Positions 1-9,342 of a stretch of 64,000 nt of DNA are shown in pieces (within the stretch, counting starts at the first letter, position 1; each line of letters starts with the position of its first letter). The stretch is from the NCBI RefSeq assembly GCF_000025005.1, contig NC_013525.1, forward strand, positions 1,266,501-1,330,500. Reading direction: 5' to 3'. This DNA comes from Thermobaculum terrenum ATCC BAA-798 (GTDB taxonomy: Bacteria > Chloroflexota > Chloroflexia > Thermobaculales > Thermobaculaceae). A program made the position numbers and the translations under genes. Under the pieces are notes generated by a model. The model was not told the origin of the DNA, ran no database searches, and was given only the letters and a program-made list of their open reading frames with translations.

Positions 1-432
1 GAATGCCGCCAAAGTATTAAATAAGTTCGTTATACCTGGTGATACCGATCTCTGGATAGCATTCAAATCATTAGTGGCCCTTGCCATAAGGTCACCAGTG
101 TGCCAGGACTGGAAAAATTGTCTATCTTGGAACTGCAGGTGTCTAAATAGCTTGTTTCTGAGCTCGTACTCTATCTCTCTGGCAACCCTGCCACCGAAGT
201 ATCTCGTGCTGAATCTAAAGTAGCCTTCAACTGCCGCTGCCAACAGTAGTAGCAAGGCATACACCCCAATCATCCTAAGTGATCTACTACTCTGCACGTA
301 GTCTATAGACAGCCTTATGATATATGGCCCGAACAATGATGCTACGTTGGCAGCAATAGTGGATATGATGCTTATAATGAAGAATCGTTTGTATGGATAT
401 ATTAACCTTGCTAGCTTAGATATATAGTTCAC
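1..432 (-). CDS. ABC exporter, membrane domain (partial)
   Basis: This is the N-terminal part of an ABC half-transporter; the rest lies beyond the left edge. Translation from a GTG at 432, with AAGG about 8 bases upstream, gives a long hydrophobic region (two membrane helices in the first 80 residues). It continues into the intracellular coupling segment of ABC exporters (around residues 90-135: EYELRNKLFRHL, FFQSWHTGDLMARATND). That pattern matches type IV (MsbA/LmrA-like) exporters. The nucleotide-binding domain is not in view, so the substrate cannot be guessed. It follows the oligopeptidase gene by 19 bases and is probably cotranscribed with it. Confidence 0.85.
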   Translation of the reverse strand, partial: MNYISKLARLIYPYKRFFIISIISTIAANVASLFGPYIIRLSIDYVQSSRSLRMIGVYALLLLLAAAVEGYFRFSTRYFGGRVAREIEYELRNKLFRHLQFQDRQFFQSWHTGDLMARATNDLNAIQRSVSPGITNLFNTLAAF

Positions 433-451
433 TTCATTGCCTTGAATATAA

Positions 452-2233
452 CTAGGTTACTAGATCCTTGAATCTGGCTATGTCTTGCTTGATAACTTCC
501 AAGCTTGATCTCCAGAAGCTTTTATATCTTATATTTATGCCGAACTTTAATGCTAGGTCTGCGGCACTGAACATACCAGTTGATGATAAAAGCTCGTCGT
601 ACTTAGCTTTGAACTCTTCTGGAGATTCCTCATAAGCTGCATACAGGCCTAGCCCGAACAGTAAGCCAAACATATACGGGAAGTTATAGAAATCGGATCC
701 GTAGTAATGGGGTTTAGCTGCCCACATGTAGGGATGAAGCTTATCGCTATCTAGTGCGTCCCCATACGTAGCTTTTTGAGCCTCAGTCATGATGGACTTT
801 AAGTCTTCTATTGATAGCTCCGTATCTTTCCTCCTATCTATGACCTCTTTCTCGAAGAGGAATCTAGATGTTATATCTACGACTATCTGACAGCTATTTT
901 GTAGTGATCCCTCAAGAATGAGTATCTGTTCTTCCTTATCAGCATTCTCCAGGGCAGCTTTTTGTATTATTGTCTCACAAAATGTACTAGCGGTTTCAGC
1001 TAATGTCATTGGTGTTGACTTTTGTAAGTAAGTTCTATGGCTTTTATTGAGGTTATGATATGCGTGTCCAAGCTCATGGGCTAGAGTACTTACGCTATCA
1101 AAAGATGATTCATAGTTTGCAAGAATTCTCGATTCTTCCCCCTGTATGGAGATACAATATGCCCCTCCTACCTTGCCTACTCTTGGTTCTAGATCTATCC
1201 ACCTGCTATCAAAAGCTCTCTGTGCGAATTCTCCTAGCTTCTGTGAGAACTTGCGAAATTGCTCAACTATGAATTCTTTTGCGTCTTGTGGTGTCCAGCT
1301 GCGGCTTGATCTTCCTACTGGAGCAAATATGTCATACCAAGCTAATTTGTCGACTCCAATGATACTGGCTTTTGTCTGCAAGTATTCTCTGAAGCTTGGG
1401 AATGATTCTTGAGCAGCTTCCATCATAGCATTGAGTGTTTCAAAGTCTATTCTATTCCTGAACAATGCCTGATCTAGTGGAGAGCTCCACCCTCTTCTCT
1501 GTGATATTGTTAGGCTCTCTCCTTTGATGCTGTTTAGAGCAGATGCTATAGGTAGTGCCCACCGCTCCCAAGCTGAGATTTCCGCTTTATAAGCGTTTTC
1601 CCTTACTTTTCTATCACTGTGTAGTGCTAGATTTCTAACTGCGCTTATAGGTAACTCTTTTTCACCTTCTGGGAGAGATACAGTGGCAGTGATCTGAGAT
1701 GTGAGGTTGCTGTATAGCTTTTCCCATGCAGTGGATCCAGTTAGAGCAAGATCCGAGTATAAATCTTCTTGTTCTGGATGCATTAGGTGCTTGGCACGAA
1801 TCTGGGTTTCCCTAAGATAGAATTCGTGGTTTTTTGCTATCTCTGAGCGCTGGATGACTTCTTCTAGATTAAGTTTACCTATCCATGCGGTAATCCTTGA
1901 GTTGATTTGTTGTATTTGGGCGCCATACCTATCCAGCTCGCTTAGCTTCCTTTGTGCTTCTATATTGCGTGAGTCTGCTGTTACCATGCAATAGACATAG
2001 GAGTAGAGCTTATGATAGTTCTCGCCTAGTGTGTTAGAGGTCTCTATTATCTTATCTAGGACCTGTACCTGCTCTTCGTGAGAATCTATCTTTTCTATGT
2101 CTTCTAGTGTTTGTCTTAGGCTATCTATATGTGTTTTGACCGCCTTTAATGTGTCTCCATATTGTGCTGAGTTTAGAGAGGGGAATATGCTTTCTAGGTC
2201 CCAGCGCATATCCTTTACTTGTTTTTCCTGCAT
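452..2233 (-). CDS. pepF: Oligoendopeptidase F family (M3) metallopeptidase
   Basis: Cytoplasmic zinc endopeptidase of the thimet/PepF family that degrades short peptides. At 593 residues it has the usual length for the M3_fam_3 subgroup. The gluzincin motif HELGHAYH lies near residue 386, and the third zinc ligand is expected in the TLAETASTFCE segment about 25 residues later. No signal peptide is visible. The ATG at 2233 has GGGAG nine bases upstream. A possible minus-strand promoter (TTGCCA, 18-bp spacer, TATCCT) lies in the gap before it. The gene heads a likely two-gene unit with the ABC exporter downstream. The family call is strong; the physiological substrate is unknown. Confidence 0.95.
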   Translation of the reverse strand: MQEKQVKDMRWDLESIFPSLNSAQYGDTLKAVKTHIDSLRQTLEDIEKIDSHEEQVQVLDKIIETSNTLGENYHKLYSYVYCMVTADSRNIEAQRKLSELDRYGAQIQQINSRITAWIGKLNLEEVIQRSEIAKNHEFYLRETQIRAKHLMHPEQEDLYSDLALTGSTAWEKLYSNLTSQITATVSLPEGEKELPISAVRNLALHSDRKVRENAYKAEISAWERWALPIASALNSIKGESLTISQRRGWSSPLDQALFRNRIDFETLNAMMEAAQESFPSFREYLQTKASIIGVDKLAWYDIFAPVGRSSRSWTPQDAKEFIVEQFRKFSQKLGEFAQRAFDSRWIDLEPRVGKVGGAYCISIQGEESRILANYESSFDSVSTLAHELGHAYHNLNKSHRTYLQKSTPMTLAETASTFCETIIQKAALENADKEEQILILEGSLQNSCQIVVDITSRFLFEKEVIDRRKDTELSIEDLKSIMTEAQKATYGDALDSDKLHPYMWAAKPHYYGSDFYNFPYMFGLLFGLGLYAAYEESPEEFKAKYDELLSSTGMFSAADLALKFGINIRYKSFWRSSLEVIKQDIARFKDLVT

Positions 2234-2346
2234 ACTGCTTTTCTCCCTTTTCTTATCTCTCTCTGCTAGGATAGATCTTTTTCTTTGTTTGTGGCAATTT
2301 TTTATCTCATGGGATATGTAAACGAAGGCTGGGGCGATCGACCAGG

Positions 2347-2374
2347 TTGAAGTTTATGGTAGTAGGTTTATAAT
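2347..2374 (+). promoter_or_regulatory. Predicted sigma-70 promoter
   Basis: TTGAAG (2347-2352), a 16-bp spacer and a perfect TATAAT (2369-2374) stand about 30 bases before the start of the transglutaminase-like gene, so the 5' leader would be short. Confidence 0.6.
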
Positions 2375-2405
2375 TCGGTAAACACGCACAACTAGGAACC
2401 ATACC

Positions 2406-3083
2406 ATGATACCTGTTATATCTTACATTCACCGAAGGGTTATTGCTTTCTTTGCTTACTTCCTGTGGGTGCTGCTGGTACTATACCCAGATCCGATGAT
2501 GTTAATGAGATCTATCCCCAACGCCATGAATCCCGATATAGACACGCAAGCTGTGGCATCTATTGCTAAAGATCTTCCTGATGATCCCACTTTTATAGAA
2601 AAAAAGGTGAATACCGAATATGTGAAGTATGCCGTTCCTTGGGAACTATATGGAGTCCCTTGGTACTTCCCTACTACTGAAGAGGTATTGAGGCTTGGAA
2701 AAGGCGACTGTCAAGGGCGAATGCTGGTATTAGCTAGCATACTAAAGGCCAAGGGTATACCGTATAGCATAGAGGGCTCACTTGATCATATATGGGTGCA
2801 ATATCCCAAGAAGTTGCCTAATCCTCTAGAAAACGACTCGATAGTAATAGCCAGGAGAAACCTAGGCACTCTAAAAGTAGAAATGCCCAAGCGCTGGGAC
2901 TGGAAAGAGAGTTACAGGATAGAAAAAGAGTACTTCTGGGATCCAATGCCCACAAACAGAAAGATTATTCTGTTCGGTGGAATATTAGTTATAGCAGCAA
3001 GACGCTTATGGCTAATCGCCATCGAAAGACTATTAGAAAAGGTGAAAACAACAAAAGTCCGTGGGTGGGAAGTACGGTACTAA
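2406..3083 (+). CDS. Membrane-anchored transglutaminase-like protein
   Basis: A 225-residue protein with an N-terminal membrane helix (about 12-28), a small extracytoplasmic domain and a second hydrophobic segment near 186-206. The middle part resembles the transglutaminase/protease fold. A cysteine in GDCQGRMLVL (about residue 101) begins a helix, a histidine occurs in SLDHIWVQYP (about 128), and an aspartate in WDPMP (about 180) could complete a Cys-His-Asp triad. Members of this superfamily act as cysteine peptidases, amidases or transglutaminases; I cannot tell which. The ATG follows AGGAACC. The stop lies 2 bp from the convergent corA stop. Confidence 0.6.
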   Translation: MIPVISYIHRRVIAFFAYFLWVLLVLYPDPMMLMRSIPNAMNPDIDTQAVASIAKDLPDDPTFIEKKVNTEYVKYAVPWELYGVPWYFPTTEEVLRLGKGDCQGRMLVLASILKAKGIPYSIEGSLDHIWVQYPKKLPNPLENDSIVIARRNLGTLKVEMPKRWDWKESYRIEKEYFWDPMPTNRKIILFGGILVIAARRLWLIAIERLLEKVKTTKVRGWEVRY

Positions 3084-3085
3084 GA

Positions 3086-4120
3086 TTACCACAACCCTTT
3101 TCGCCTAAAAGCCAAGATCAGAGCTAGAACAGTAATTAGCATTAGAACTATTATCGCCAAGAATGAATATGGGTTATCTCCAAACTCGGGTTGAAAAGGC
3201 AGTGGTATGTTCATGCCCCAGATGCCGGATATGAGAGTAAGCGGCAACAGCAGGACGCTTATGATCGTCAATATACGAAGTGTTTCATTCGTCCTATAGC
3301 TATACAGGGTATTAAACGTATCATCAAATGTCTCTACTAACTCCCTAAACTCCCCCAGCATGTCCCATACTTTTTGAAAATGATCGAGTACATCACCCCA
3401 GTAAGGCTGCATACTCTCTGCCAGAACAGCAGCTCGCCCGTTTTCCAGTTGAGATATCACCAACATATCGGGACGAATGATCCTCCTAATGCTGATGATA
3501 TCATGCCTGTAGTCTGCAAGATCGCGCACTGCCCTTCTAGGGTCGCCCCGGAATATCCTTTCGTCAAGCAGGTCTAGTTTTTGATCTATTCGAGTCATCA
3601 TTGGGAATAAGTAGTTGGTGAGCCTGTCTATGATGTGATAGAGTAGCATTTCTGCACCTTGAGACATATAGTGTTCCCTGCTTTCTTCGTCCTCCTCTGC
3701 TCTGGCCCACATCGACAAAAGCGGCTTCAACTGACCATCGTGCACTGAAACCACATAGTCTTTACCCATAAAGAAATCAACTTCACTAGGTACTGCTACT
3801 CTCTCCGAGGGGTCATATATGGGGAAATGCAACACCAAGAAGATATAGGTAGTGTAGTCATCCAGTTTTGGCCTTTGAATTTTACTCATTACATCATCCA
3901 ATGCCAAAGGATGAAAGCCAAACTCTTGCTCAAGGTAAGTAATGTCTTCTAAGGTAGGTCTATGGATATCTATCCACCGCAAACCCTTGTATTTGATCTC
4001 CCTCCTTTTCTCACGTAAATCAAAGCCTATAGGTGGAGACGCAGTTTCACCACGCTTTGCTATATTTCTAAGCGGACCTGCAAAGCTTCTTATTCTGTCA
4101 GTTCTGCGGATGTTAGACAC
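3086..4120 (-). CDS. corA: CorA-type Mg2+/Co2+ transporter
   Basis: Divalent cation channel of the CorA family. At 344 residues it shows a large soluble N-terminal domain and two C-terminal membrane helices (about 283-303 and 317-336). The signature GMN sits at residues 302-304 at the end of the first helix, and the short C-terminal tail is basic (RRKG), as usual. Translation starts at GTG (4120) after a purine-rich AGGGGAC. The gene stands alone between the polysaccharide cluster and the convergent transglutaminase-like gene. No Mg2+-responsive leader was recognised upstream. Confidence 0.95.
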   Translation of the reverse strand: MSNIRRTDRIRSFAGPLRNIAKRGETASPPIGFDLREKRREIKYKGLRWIDIHRPTLEDITYLEQEFGFHPLALDDVMSKIQRPKLDDYTTYIFLVLHFPIYDPSERVAVPSEVDFFMGKDYVVSVHDGQLKPLLSMWARAEEDEESREHYMSQGAEMLLYHIIDRLTNYLFPMMTRIDQKLDLLDERIFRGDPRRAVRDLADYRHDIISIRRIIRPDMLVISQLENGRAAVLAESMQPYWGDVLDHFQKVWDMLGEFRELVETFDDTFNTLYSYRTNETLRILTIISVLLLPLTLISGIWGMNIPLPFQPEFGDNPYSFLAIIVLMLITVLALILAFRRKGLW

Positions 4121-4234
4121 CTAAAGTCCCCTAACAGCTGAGTAAAAAGTTCTGTAGCCAGATAAAGGGTACTACCTATAAAGGCAACAGGCAAGGTGAG
4201 GAATATATAAATAAGCCTTGTGGACAATAGAGAA

Positions 4235-4885
4235 CTAGGCTGGATTTAAAGTTTTAGCAGATATCCACACCGAATCCTTCTCGTAAAATCTCCAGGGCAA
4301 ATTCAGGCCATTACGTATACCAATCCTCGCACTACGCTCTATCTCTATTTGTTTCCTGTTTCGAGGTATAAGTATACAAAGCCTTGGAGTATCCAAGATA
4401 ACATTGCTTAAGGTCGAGTCTATCCCCATAGCTTGACAAAGCTTAGCAGGACCACTACAGAGATCTCTTAGGAAGCTTCTGCCACGCCTTCGCGTCATTA
4501 TGTCAACGCCTTGAATCGGCTGACCAGCCCTAACCAGTACCGCCCCAGCAACACCTTTCGGAGACGTTACTACGTTGAAGCAGTAATGCATACCATAAGT
4601 AAAGTAGACATAGGATCTCCCTGGACTATCCCACATAGGCGCATTTCTCTTAGTCAATCCCCTAAATGCATGGGATGCGGGATCGTCCTCTCCCCCATAC
4701 GCTTCTACCTCTACTATCCTTATTGCCGTGACTCCTTCGTGGTCTGTACTTACAAGGTATGAACCTATAAGGTCAATAGCTACCTTACATGGATTACGAG
4801 CATAGAAATCGTAATCAGGGAGGAAAGCATCTAAGAGAACGGAAATATCTTCCAGGGATATGGTAAGCACGCTCTTACCATTCAC
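4235..4885 (-). CDS. mpg: 3-methyladenine DNA glycosylase (AAG/MPG family)
   Basis: Base-excision repair enzyme that removes alkylated purines. It has 216 residues, as expected. Family motifs visible are RNPCKVAIDLIGSYLV, IVEVEAYGGEDDPASHA (containing the catalytic Glu of the EVEAY block) and YVYFTYGMHYCFNVV. It starts with GTG at 4885, eleven bases inside the end of the WecB-like gene, so translation is probably coupled to the end of the polysaccharide operon. There is no functional link to polysaccharide synthesis; it looks like a housekeeping rider on that transcript. Confidence 0.93.
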   Translation of the reverse strand: MNGKSVLTISLEDISVLLDAFLPDYDFYARNPCKVAIDLIGSYLVSTDHEGVTAIRIVEVEAYGGEDDPASHAFRGLTKRNAPMWDSPGRSYVYFTYGMHYCFNVVTSPKGVAGAVLVRAGQPIQGVDIMTRRRGRSFLRDLCSGPAKLCQAMGIDSTLSNVILDTPRLCILIPRNRKQIEIERSARIGIRNGLNLPWRFYEKDSVWISAKTLNPA

Positions 4886-5660
4886 ACGGATACTTCCTAA
4901 GTCCTAGAATCTGAAGAGATATGCTCCAGATAAAAAGTGGGTTATTTCTTAGATACCGCTTCCACAGCCTTCTAGGCTCGGTGACAAGCCTGAACAGCCA
5001 CTCCAGCCCCGCCTGCCTCATCCATTCTGGCGCTTGTGCCTTCAGACCAGCATGAAAGTCGAAAGCAGCCCCAACACCTATCAGAACAGGAGCATCGAGT
5101 TTATCGCGGTGGTCGTACATCCACATCTCTTGTTTAGGAGTGCTTAAGCCAACCCAAACTATATCGGGGTTAGCTGAATTTATAGTCTCAACTATCTTTT
5201 GGTCTTCATCTTCAGACAAAGGGCCAAAAGGAGGAGTGTAGCACCCCACTATTTGGGCTCCGGGGAACTTCTCCTGAAGGGACTTCGCTAGCTTTTCTGC
5301 AACACCCGGGCCTCCCCCGTATAGAAAGTGCTTGTAGCCCCTTTCTATTCCTTGAGAAAAAACGGCAAGCATAAGATCTGGACCGTATACTCTAGTTACC
5401 CATTTGTTACCCGCAAGTTTATTTAGCCACACTAGCGGCATGCCATCTGGAGTAACTAGCCCAGCATGGTTATGTATTTTTTTCAACCTGGGATTGATTT
5501 GGCTTTCCATAACGCCATGTACACCAGTAACACACACATACTGCCTGTCCCGGAGCCTTATCCATGTATCTATCCTGGATAAGGCTCCTTTCATATCTAT
5601 AGAACTTATACCTACCCCTAATATGTTAAGGCGTCCTTTATAGGTCGGAAGATTTCTCAA
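4875..5660 (-). CDS. WecB/TagA/CpsF family glycosyltransferase
   Basis: GT26 glycosyltransferase that usually adds ManNAc or a related hexosamine to an undecaprenyl-diphosphate-linked sugar at the inner face of the membrane. The 261 residues carry the family blocks TPDGMPLVWL, YGGGPGVAEKLAKSL, VWVGLSTPKQEMWM and GVGAAFDFHAG. The C-terminal part is basic and amphipathic, suited to membrane docking. The start appears to be TTG (5660) after AGGATC. It lies 10 bp after the epimerase gene and overlaps mpg by 11 bp. The exact donor sugar cannot be read from sequence. Confidence 0.92.
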   Translation of the reverse strand: MRNLPTYKGRLNILGVGISSIDMKGALSRIDTWIRLRDRQYVCVTGVHGVMESQINPRLKKIHNHAGLVTPDGMPLVWLNKLAGNKWVTRVYGPDLMLAVFSQGIERGYKHFLYGGGPGVAEKLAKSLQEKFPGAQIVGCYTPPFGPLSEDEDQKIVETINSANPDIVWVGLSTPKQEMWMYDHRDKLDAPVLIGVGAAFDFHAGLKAQAPEWMRQAGLEWLFRLVTEPRRLWKRYLRNNPLFIWSISLQILGLRKYPCEW

Positions 5661-5670
5661 CTTGCAGATC

Positions 5671-6666
5671 CTAAGAACTCACTGATACTTTGCTACTTTC
5701 TCTAGCAAGCTTCTGCCTGACTTGATCCTCAATCCACTCATAGGTACGCCTTAGCCCCTCTTCCAGAGATATCTGAGGCTCCCAGCCTAGAACTTGCCTT
5801 ATACGGGTATTGTCGGAGTTTCTACCTCTTACCCCTTGAGGACCAGGCACGTGCTTCTTGATCACCTTTATTCCAGCTATATCGGCTACTATGTCCACAA
5901 GCTGATTGATAGTCACTAACCTATCTGTGCCTAAATTGAGGGGGAGATGATAATCACTCATCATTATCTTTTGCATACCTACTATACAATCGTCTATATA
6001 GCAAAAGCTCCTGGTCTGTTCACCATCCCCCCATATCTCGACCTCAGGGTTACCAGTAAGCTTAGCTATAGCGACCTTTCTGCATATTGCTGCGGGGGCT
6101 TTCTCTCGGCCACCATCCCATGTCCCTAGAGGTCCGTATATGTTATGGAATCGCACTATCCTTGTGTTGAAGCCGTACTCGTCGTGGTAGTGTATGCACA
6201 AACGCTCCGATACTAACTTTTCCCAACCATAGGCATCTTGAGGATCCGCAGGATAAGCATCCTCCTCCTTCAAAGGAGCGATATTAGCTTCCTGCTGCCT
6301 ATACTCAGGATAAACACAAGCAGAGGATGTGAAGAGATATCTATCAACTCCATTTACCCTAGAAGCCTCTATCATGTGGGTGCTAATCAGGATGTTGTTA
6401 TGGAGAATCCTTGCATGGTTGGAGGAGATAAAACCCATCCCTCCCATATCCGCAGACAAGTTGTAGACATATTCTACATCCTTGGTAGCCGTAAGGCAGT
6501 TTTCCCAACGTCTTAGATCCAGGATTAAGAACTCATCTGCAGGCGATGGTTCATATTCTGGATGCTTTATATCTACTCCTCTAACCCAGTGGCCTTGCTC
6601 CTTGAGGCTTTTGACTAGATGGTGACCTATAAAGCCTCCAGCTCCGGTTACTAATATCTTGCTCAA
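5671..6666 (-). CDS. GDP-mannose 3,5-epimerase-like SDR enzyme
   Basis: Extended short-chain dehydrogenase/reductase of 331 residues. The Rossmann motif TGAGGFIGHH is near residues 7-16. The central part is strikingly like plant GDP-mannose 3,5-epimerase: ADMGGMGFI, the active-site segment SSACVYPEYRQ with its Cys, AYGWEK (Tyr-x3-Lys), RFHNIYGPLGTW, GGREKAPAA with the second acid/base Lys, and GPQGVRGRNSDN. All catalytic residues known for that family appear present. The predicted product is GDP-L-galactose or a related sugar for the polymer. It starts at TTG (6666) behind a strong AGGAGG. Bacterial homologues are known, but the exact product here is inferred. Confidence 0.88.
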   Translation of the reverse strand: MSKILVTGAGGFIGHHLVKSLKEQGHWVRGVDIKHPEYEPSPADEFLILDLRRWENCLTATKDVEYVYNLSADMGGMGFISSNHARILHNNILISTHMIEASRVNGVDRYLFTSSACVYPEYRQQEANIAPLKEEDAYPADPQDAYGWEKLVSERLCIHYHDEYGFNTRIVRFHNIYGPLGTWDGGREKAPAAICRKVAIAKLTGNPEVEIWGDGEQTRSFCYIDDCIVGMQKIMMSDYHLPLNLGTDRLVTINQLVDIVADIAGIKVIKKHVPGPQGVRGRNSDNTRIRQVLGWEPQISLEEGLRRTYEWIEDQVRQKLARESSKVSVSS

Positions 6667-6743
6667 GCGTCAACCTCCTAACAACTCATAGAAGCCAATA
6701 TATTTTACTTATCAAGAATAGTGCCCAAGTACATAATGAAGCT

Positions 6744-7919
6744 TTATTTCGATAAAACTTCACTATAGATATGCATCAGAGAATTATAGTTAGCATCGGC
6801 ATTATAATTATCTTCGTAAGTTCTCCTTGCATTGACGCTCATCTCTGCCAGTTTGTTAGGACGAGATACTAAATAATTTATACTCTCTGCTAAGGACTCA
6901 GGGTTCCCAGGGGGATATTTTATGCCCTGAATGTCGTCTTCAATTAGAGAATCAAGACTGCCAATCTTACTACCTACTACTGGCAATCCGCAAGCATAGG
7001 CCTCCACGATTACCATTGGGAAAGCTTCGTACCATACAGAAGGGACAATCAATAGGGTCGCCTCTCGCATTTGATGCCTTACTTCGTCCTGAGCCAATCT
7101 ACCCAAGTACTCAATGCGTCTATCATGCTGAGCTGCAGTTGCAACTTTCTCGATCAACGGGCCATCACCAACAATTCTTAACGGTAAGTTAAGGTCAAGA
7201 AGATGCCATGCTTCTAATAAGACCGATACTCCCTTCTCCTCAGATAATCTACCTACAAACAGAGCGTATCCACCTAGATGTGAGCCCTTACCCGGGTCAT
7301 CTAGCAAGAAGTTGGGTTTTACATACACCTTTTGGGGGGATAATCCGCCCTCGATCACCTTTAACCGTGCGAATTCGGTAAGTGCTATATAGGCATCCAC
7401 GTAGGTAGAAAAGGTGCGCAAACTTCTATGAAGGGTAAGCATTACCGCTACAGTCGTACTTCCCAGTCTACTCTGCCTGTAACACTTATGTAATACTCCA
7501 GGCCAGGGAACTGGTTTGTGCAGGCAGTCTTCGCAAACTCTATGATCCCTATAGAACTGTGCATTGAGGCAAAATAATCTATAGTTATGTAATGTTTGAA
7601 CTACTCGAGCACCCGCTCTCTTCGCTGCCCAGTAAGCTGCTGGAGAGACTCTAGTGAATGTGTTGTGAAAGTGCACTATATCGATGCTGTTCCTAGTTAC
7701 AGCTTCGTATACTAATCTATATCCCTTAGATGACCAAACTGTGTCACGTGCTATGGTCAAAGAATCCTTTATGGAGGGCTCATCTGGGATCTCATCGTTA
7801 GTTGCCTCTAGAGTAAAGACCTCATGCCCCCTACTTCGTAGCAGCTCGACTTCCGATCTAAATACCTGGTCCTCTCCACCAGGTTGCTTATAGTAGTTAT
7901 GTACTACCAAGATACGCAT
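6744..7919 (-). CDS. Glycosyltransferase family 4 protein
   Basis: A 391-residue GT-B retaining glycosyltransferase, probably working on the lipid-linked repeat unit. N-terminal domain: HNYYKQPGGEDQV near residues 7-19. C-terminal donor-binding domain: ALFVGRLSEEKGVSVLLEAW, RIVGDGP and the EX7E-type block PSVWYEAFPMVIVEAYACGLPVV. An internal cysteine cluster (CLNAQFYRDHRVCEDCLHK, plus CY after it, about 128-158) is found in many GT4 proteins and may bind metal. The ATG shares one base with the stop of the kinase-like gene (TAATG), so the two are translationally coupled. Confidence 0.92.
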   Translation of the reverse strand: MRILVVHNYYKQPGGEDQVFRSEVELLRSRGHEVFTLEATNDEIPDEPSIKDSLTIARDTVWSSKGYRLVYEAVTRNSIDIVHFHNTFTRVSPAAYWAAKRAGARVVQTLHNYRLFCLNAQFYRDHRVCEDCLHKPVPWPGVLHKCYRQSRLGSTTVAVMLTLHRSLRTFSTYVDAYIALTEFARLKVIEGGLSPQKVYVKPNFLLDDPGKGSHLGGYALFVGRLSEEKGVSVLLEAWHLLDLNLPLRIVGDGPLIEKVATAAQHDRRIEYLGRLAQDEVRHQMREATLLIVPSVWYEAFPMVIVEAYACGLPVVGSKIGSLDSLIEDDIQGIKYPPGNPESLAESINYLVSRPNKLAEMSVNARRTYEDNYNADANYNSLMHIYSEVLSK

Positions 7920-9307
7920 TATCTCGTAATTCCCGATCGAGCATCACTATAGAGGTGAGATGCTGCAAGCAAAGCTTGCAATCGACCTCGTTGTAGGGCA
8001 TCCAGGTCATAGCTATCTTGCCCTGATCTATCTTCAAACCACCTCAAAATTACGTCTACAAGATATGCCATATAAAGTCCTACTATCTGTCTGTAAGAAA
8101 GATCGGCGCCAATCAGCTTAGCCACACGTTGCCCCTCAGCAAGGCTCCGAGCAGCACTAGATTCTCCAGACATATTTTTTACTAATAAGTCTACTTGCAT
8201 GACAAAGTGAAATGCGTCAGCAAGTGGAAACTGAGAAATCTTTCCGCTTTCCCAATCAAGAAGAACTAATCGCTTTGGAGTGAGGTATACGTTCCACGGA
8301 GCAAAATCCCCATGGGACAGCTGGGTATGTATACCTTTCTGGAGAATCGCGTCTTCGATGTACACGATAGATTCAGCTAAAGCGGCATTAAATTCTTGAG
8401 GCAATGAGTCTCTGATATCATCGTGTCTGGACGCAAGCTCGTACACAAGATCATCCACTAAATGTTGTCCAGCAGAAGATTCATAAGTCTCCTTCAGGAA
8501 GTTTATGTGTAAAGGTAAGAGGGTATAGCCAGATGGCCTGAGGTTACCAATAGGCCTGGTTATTATGTAAGTAAATGCTTCACCCGCTTCATATCCCAGA
8601 ACAAAGGGTATCTCAAAAGACTCATATCCTCGACAACCAACATAATTCATCATATCGAACTCGTGTTGCAATGAAGCTATGGCTCTACCCGTGTCGCCAA
8701 GCTTAACAAAAACTATCGGGTATCCAGCTCCATCTGTTAGGCATGCCGTTACTTTCCTGGATGGCCCAGGTGTACCAGACGATAGTGTGATAAAGTGTTT
8801 GGCAGGATCGATTTCCACATATTTAGAAGCTATCTCGGTCAAGATTGGTACTTCGTCCTGAGCTATAAGCAGAGTGTCACCAAAGTGCTTAGACAATTTT
8901 GCGAGAGATAAAGACCTGCATACCCACTTATAGACCTTGCCTTTCAGAGCAAAGGGCTTGTATATATCCCATGCCCTGAAAGTGACTAGGGGATTATCGA
9001 GAGGAATATACCATCTGGCATCTCTAATATTTGGGAACACCCCATAGGTTCTAATAAATTTGAATCCCCGCCTACGAACATAATCCCAATCAGATCTATT
9101 CGGATTTAGGATCACTGCAGACCTTAAGACATCATTATGAGCATGACCATCGATACAGAGAGATGATTTACCAATTTTGATGACTGTATCACCGTCAGGA
9201 TGAATATCGGAAGAGAGAAACGGGTAAAGACCCATGGGGATATACACAGGAAGAAGCCTAATTTGTGGGTGCAATAGATACCTCCAGGAGGATGATCTAG
9301 CGTCCAC
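7919..9307 (-). CDS. Aminoglycoside-phosphotransferase-like kinase with N-terminal extension
   Basis: 462 residues. The C-terminal part, about 170-460, is a protein-kinase-like phosphotransferase (APH/choline kinase class): SHGDFAPWNVYL carries the catalytic Asp and the Asn, and LLDWESG carries the Mg2+-binding Asp. The first 160 residues have no recognised domain. In this cluster the likely substrate is a sugar, glycan lipid or capsule component rather than an antibiotic. It starts with GTG at 9307 behind AGGAGG and is coupled to the GT4 gene by TAATG. The kinase fold is clear; the substrate is unknown. Confidence 0.75.
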   Translation of the reverse strand: MDARSSSWRYLLHPQIRLLPVYIPMGLYPFLSSDIHPDGDTVIKIGKSSLCIDGHAHNDVLRSAVILNPNRSDWDYVRRRGFKFIRTYGVFPNIRDARWYIPLDNPLVTFRAWDIYKPFALKGKVYKWVCRSLSLAKLSKHFGDTLLIAQDEVPILTEIASKYVEIDPAKHFITLSSGTPGPSRKVTACLTDGAGYPIVFVKLGDTGRAIASLQHEFDMMNYVGCRGYESFEIPFVLGYEAGEAFTYIITRPIGNLRPSGYTLLPLHINFLKETYESSAGQHLVDDLVYELASRHDDIRDSLPQEFNAALAESIVYIEDAILQKGIHTQLSHGDFAPWNVYLTPKRLVLLDWESGKISQFPLADAFHFVMQVDLLVKNMSGESSAARSLAEGQRVAKLIGADLSYRQIVGLYMAYLVDVILRWFEDRSGQDSYDLDALQRGRLQALLAASHLYSDARSGITR

Positions 9308-9342
9308 AGAGATATACCTCCTGGATGATATGCTTTAGTAGG

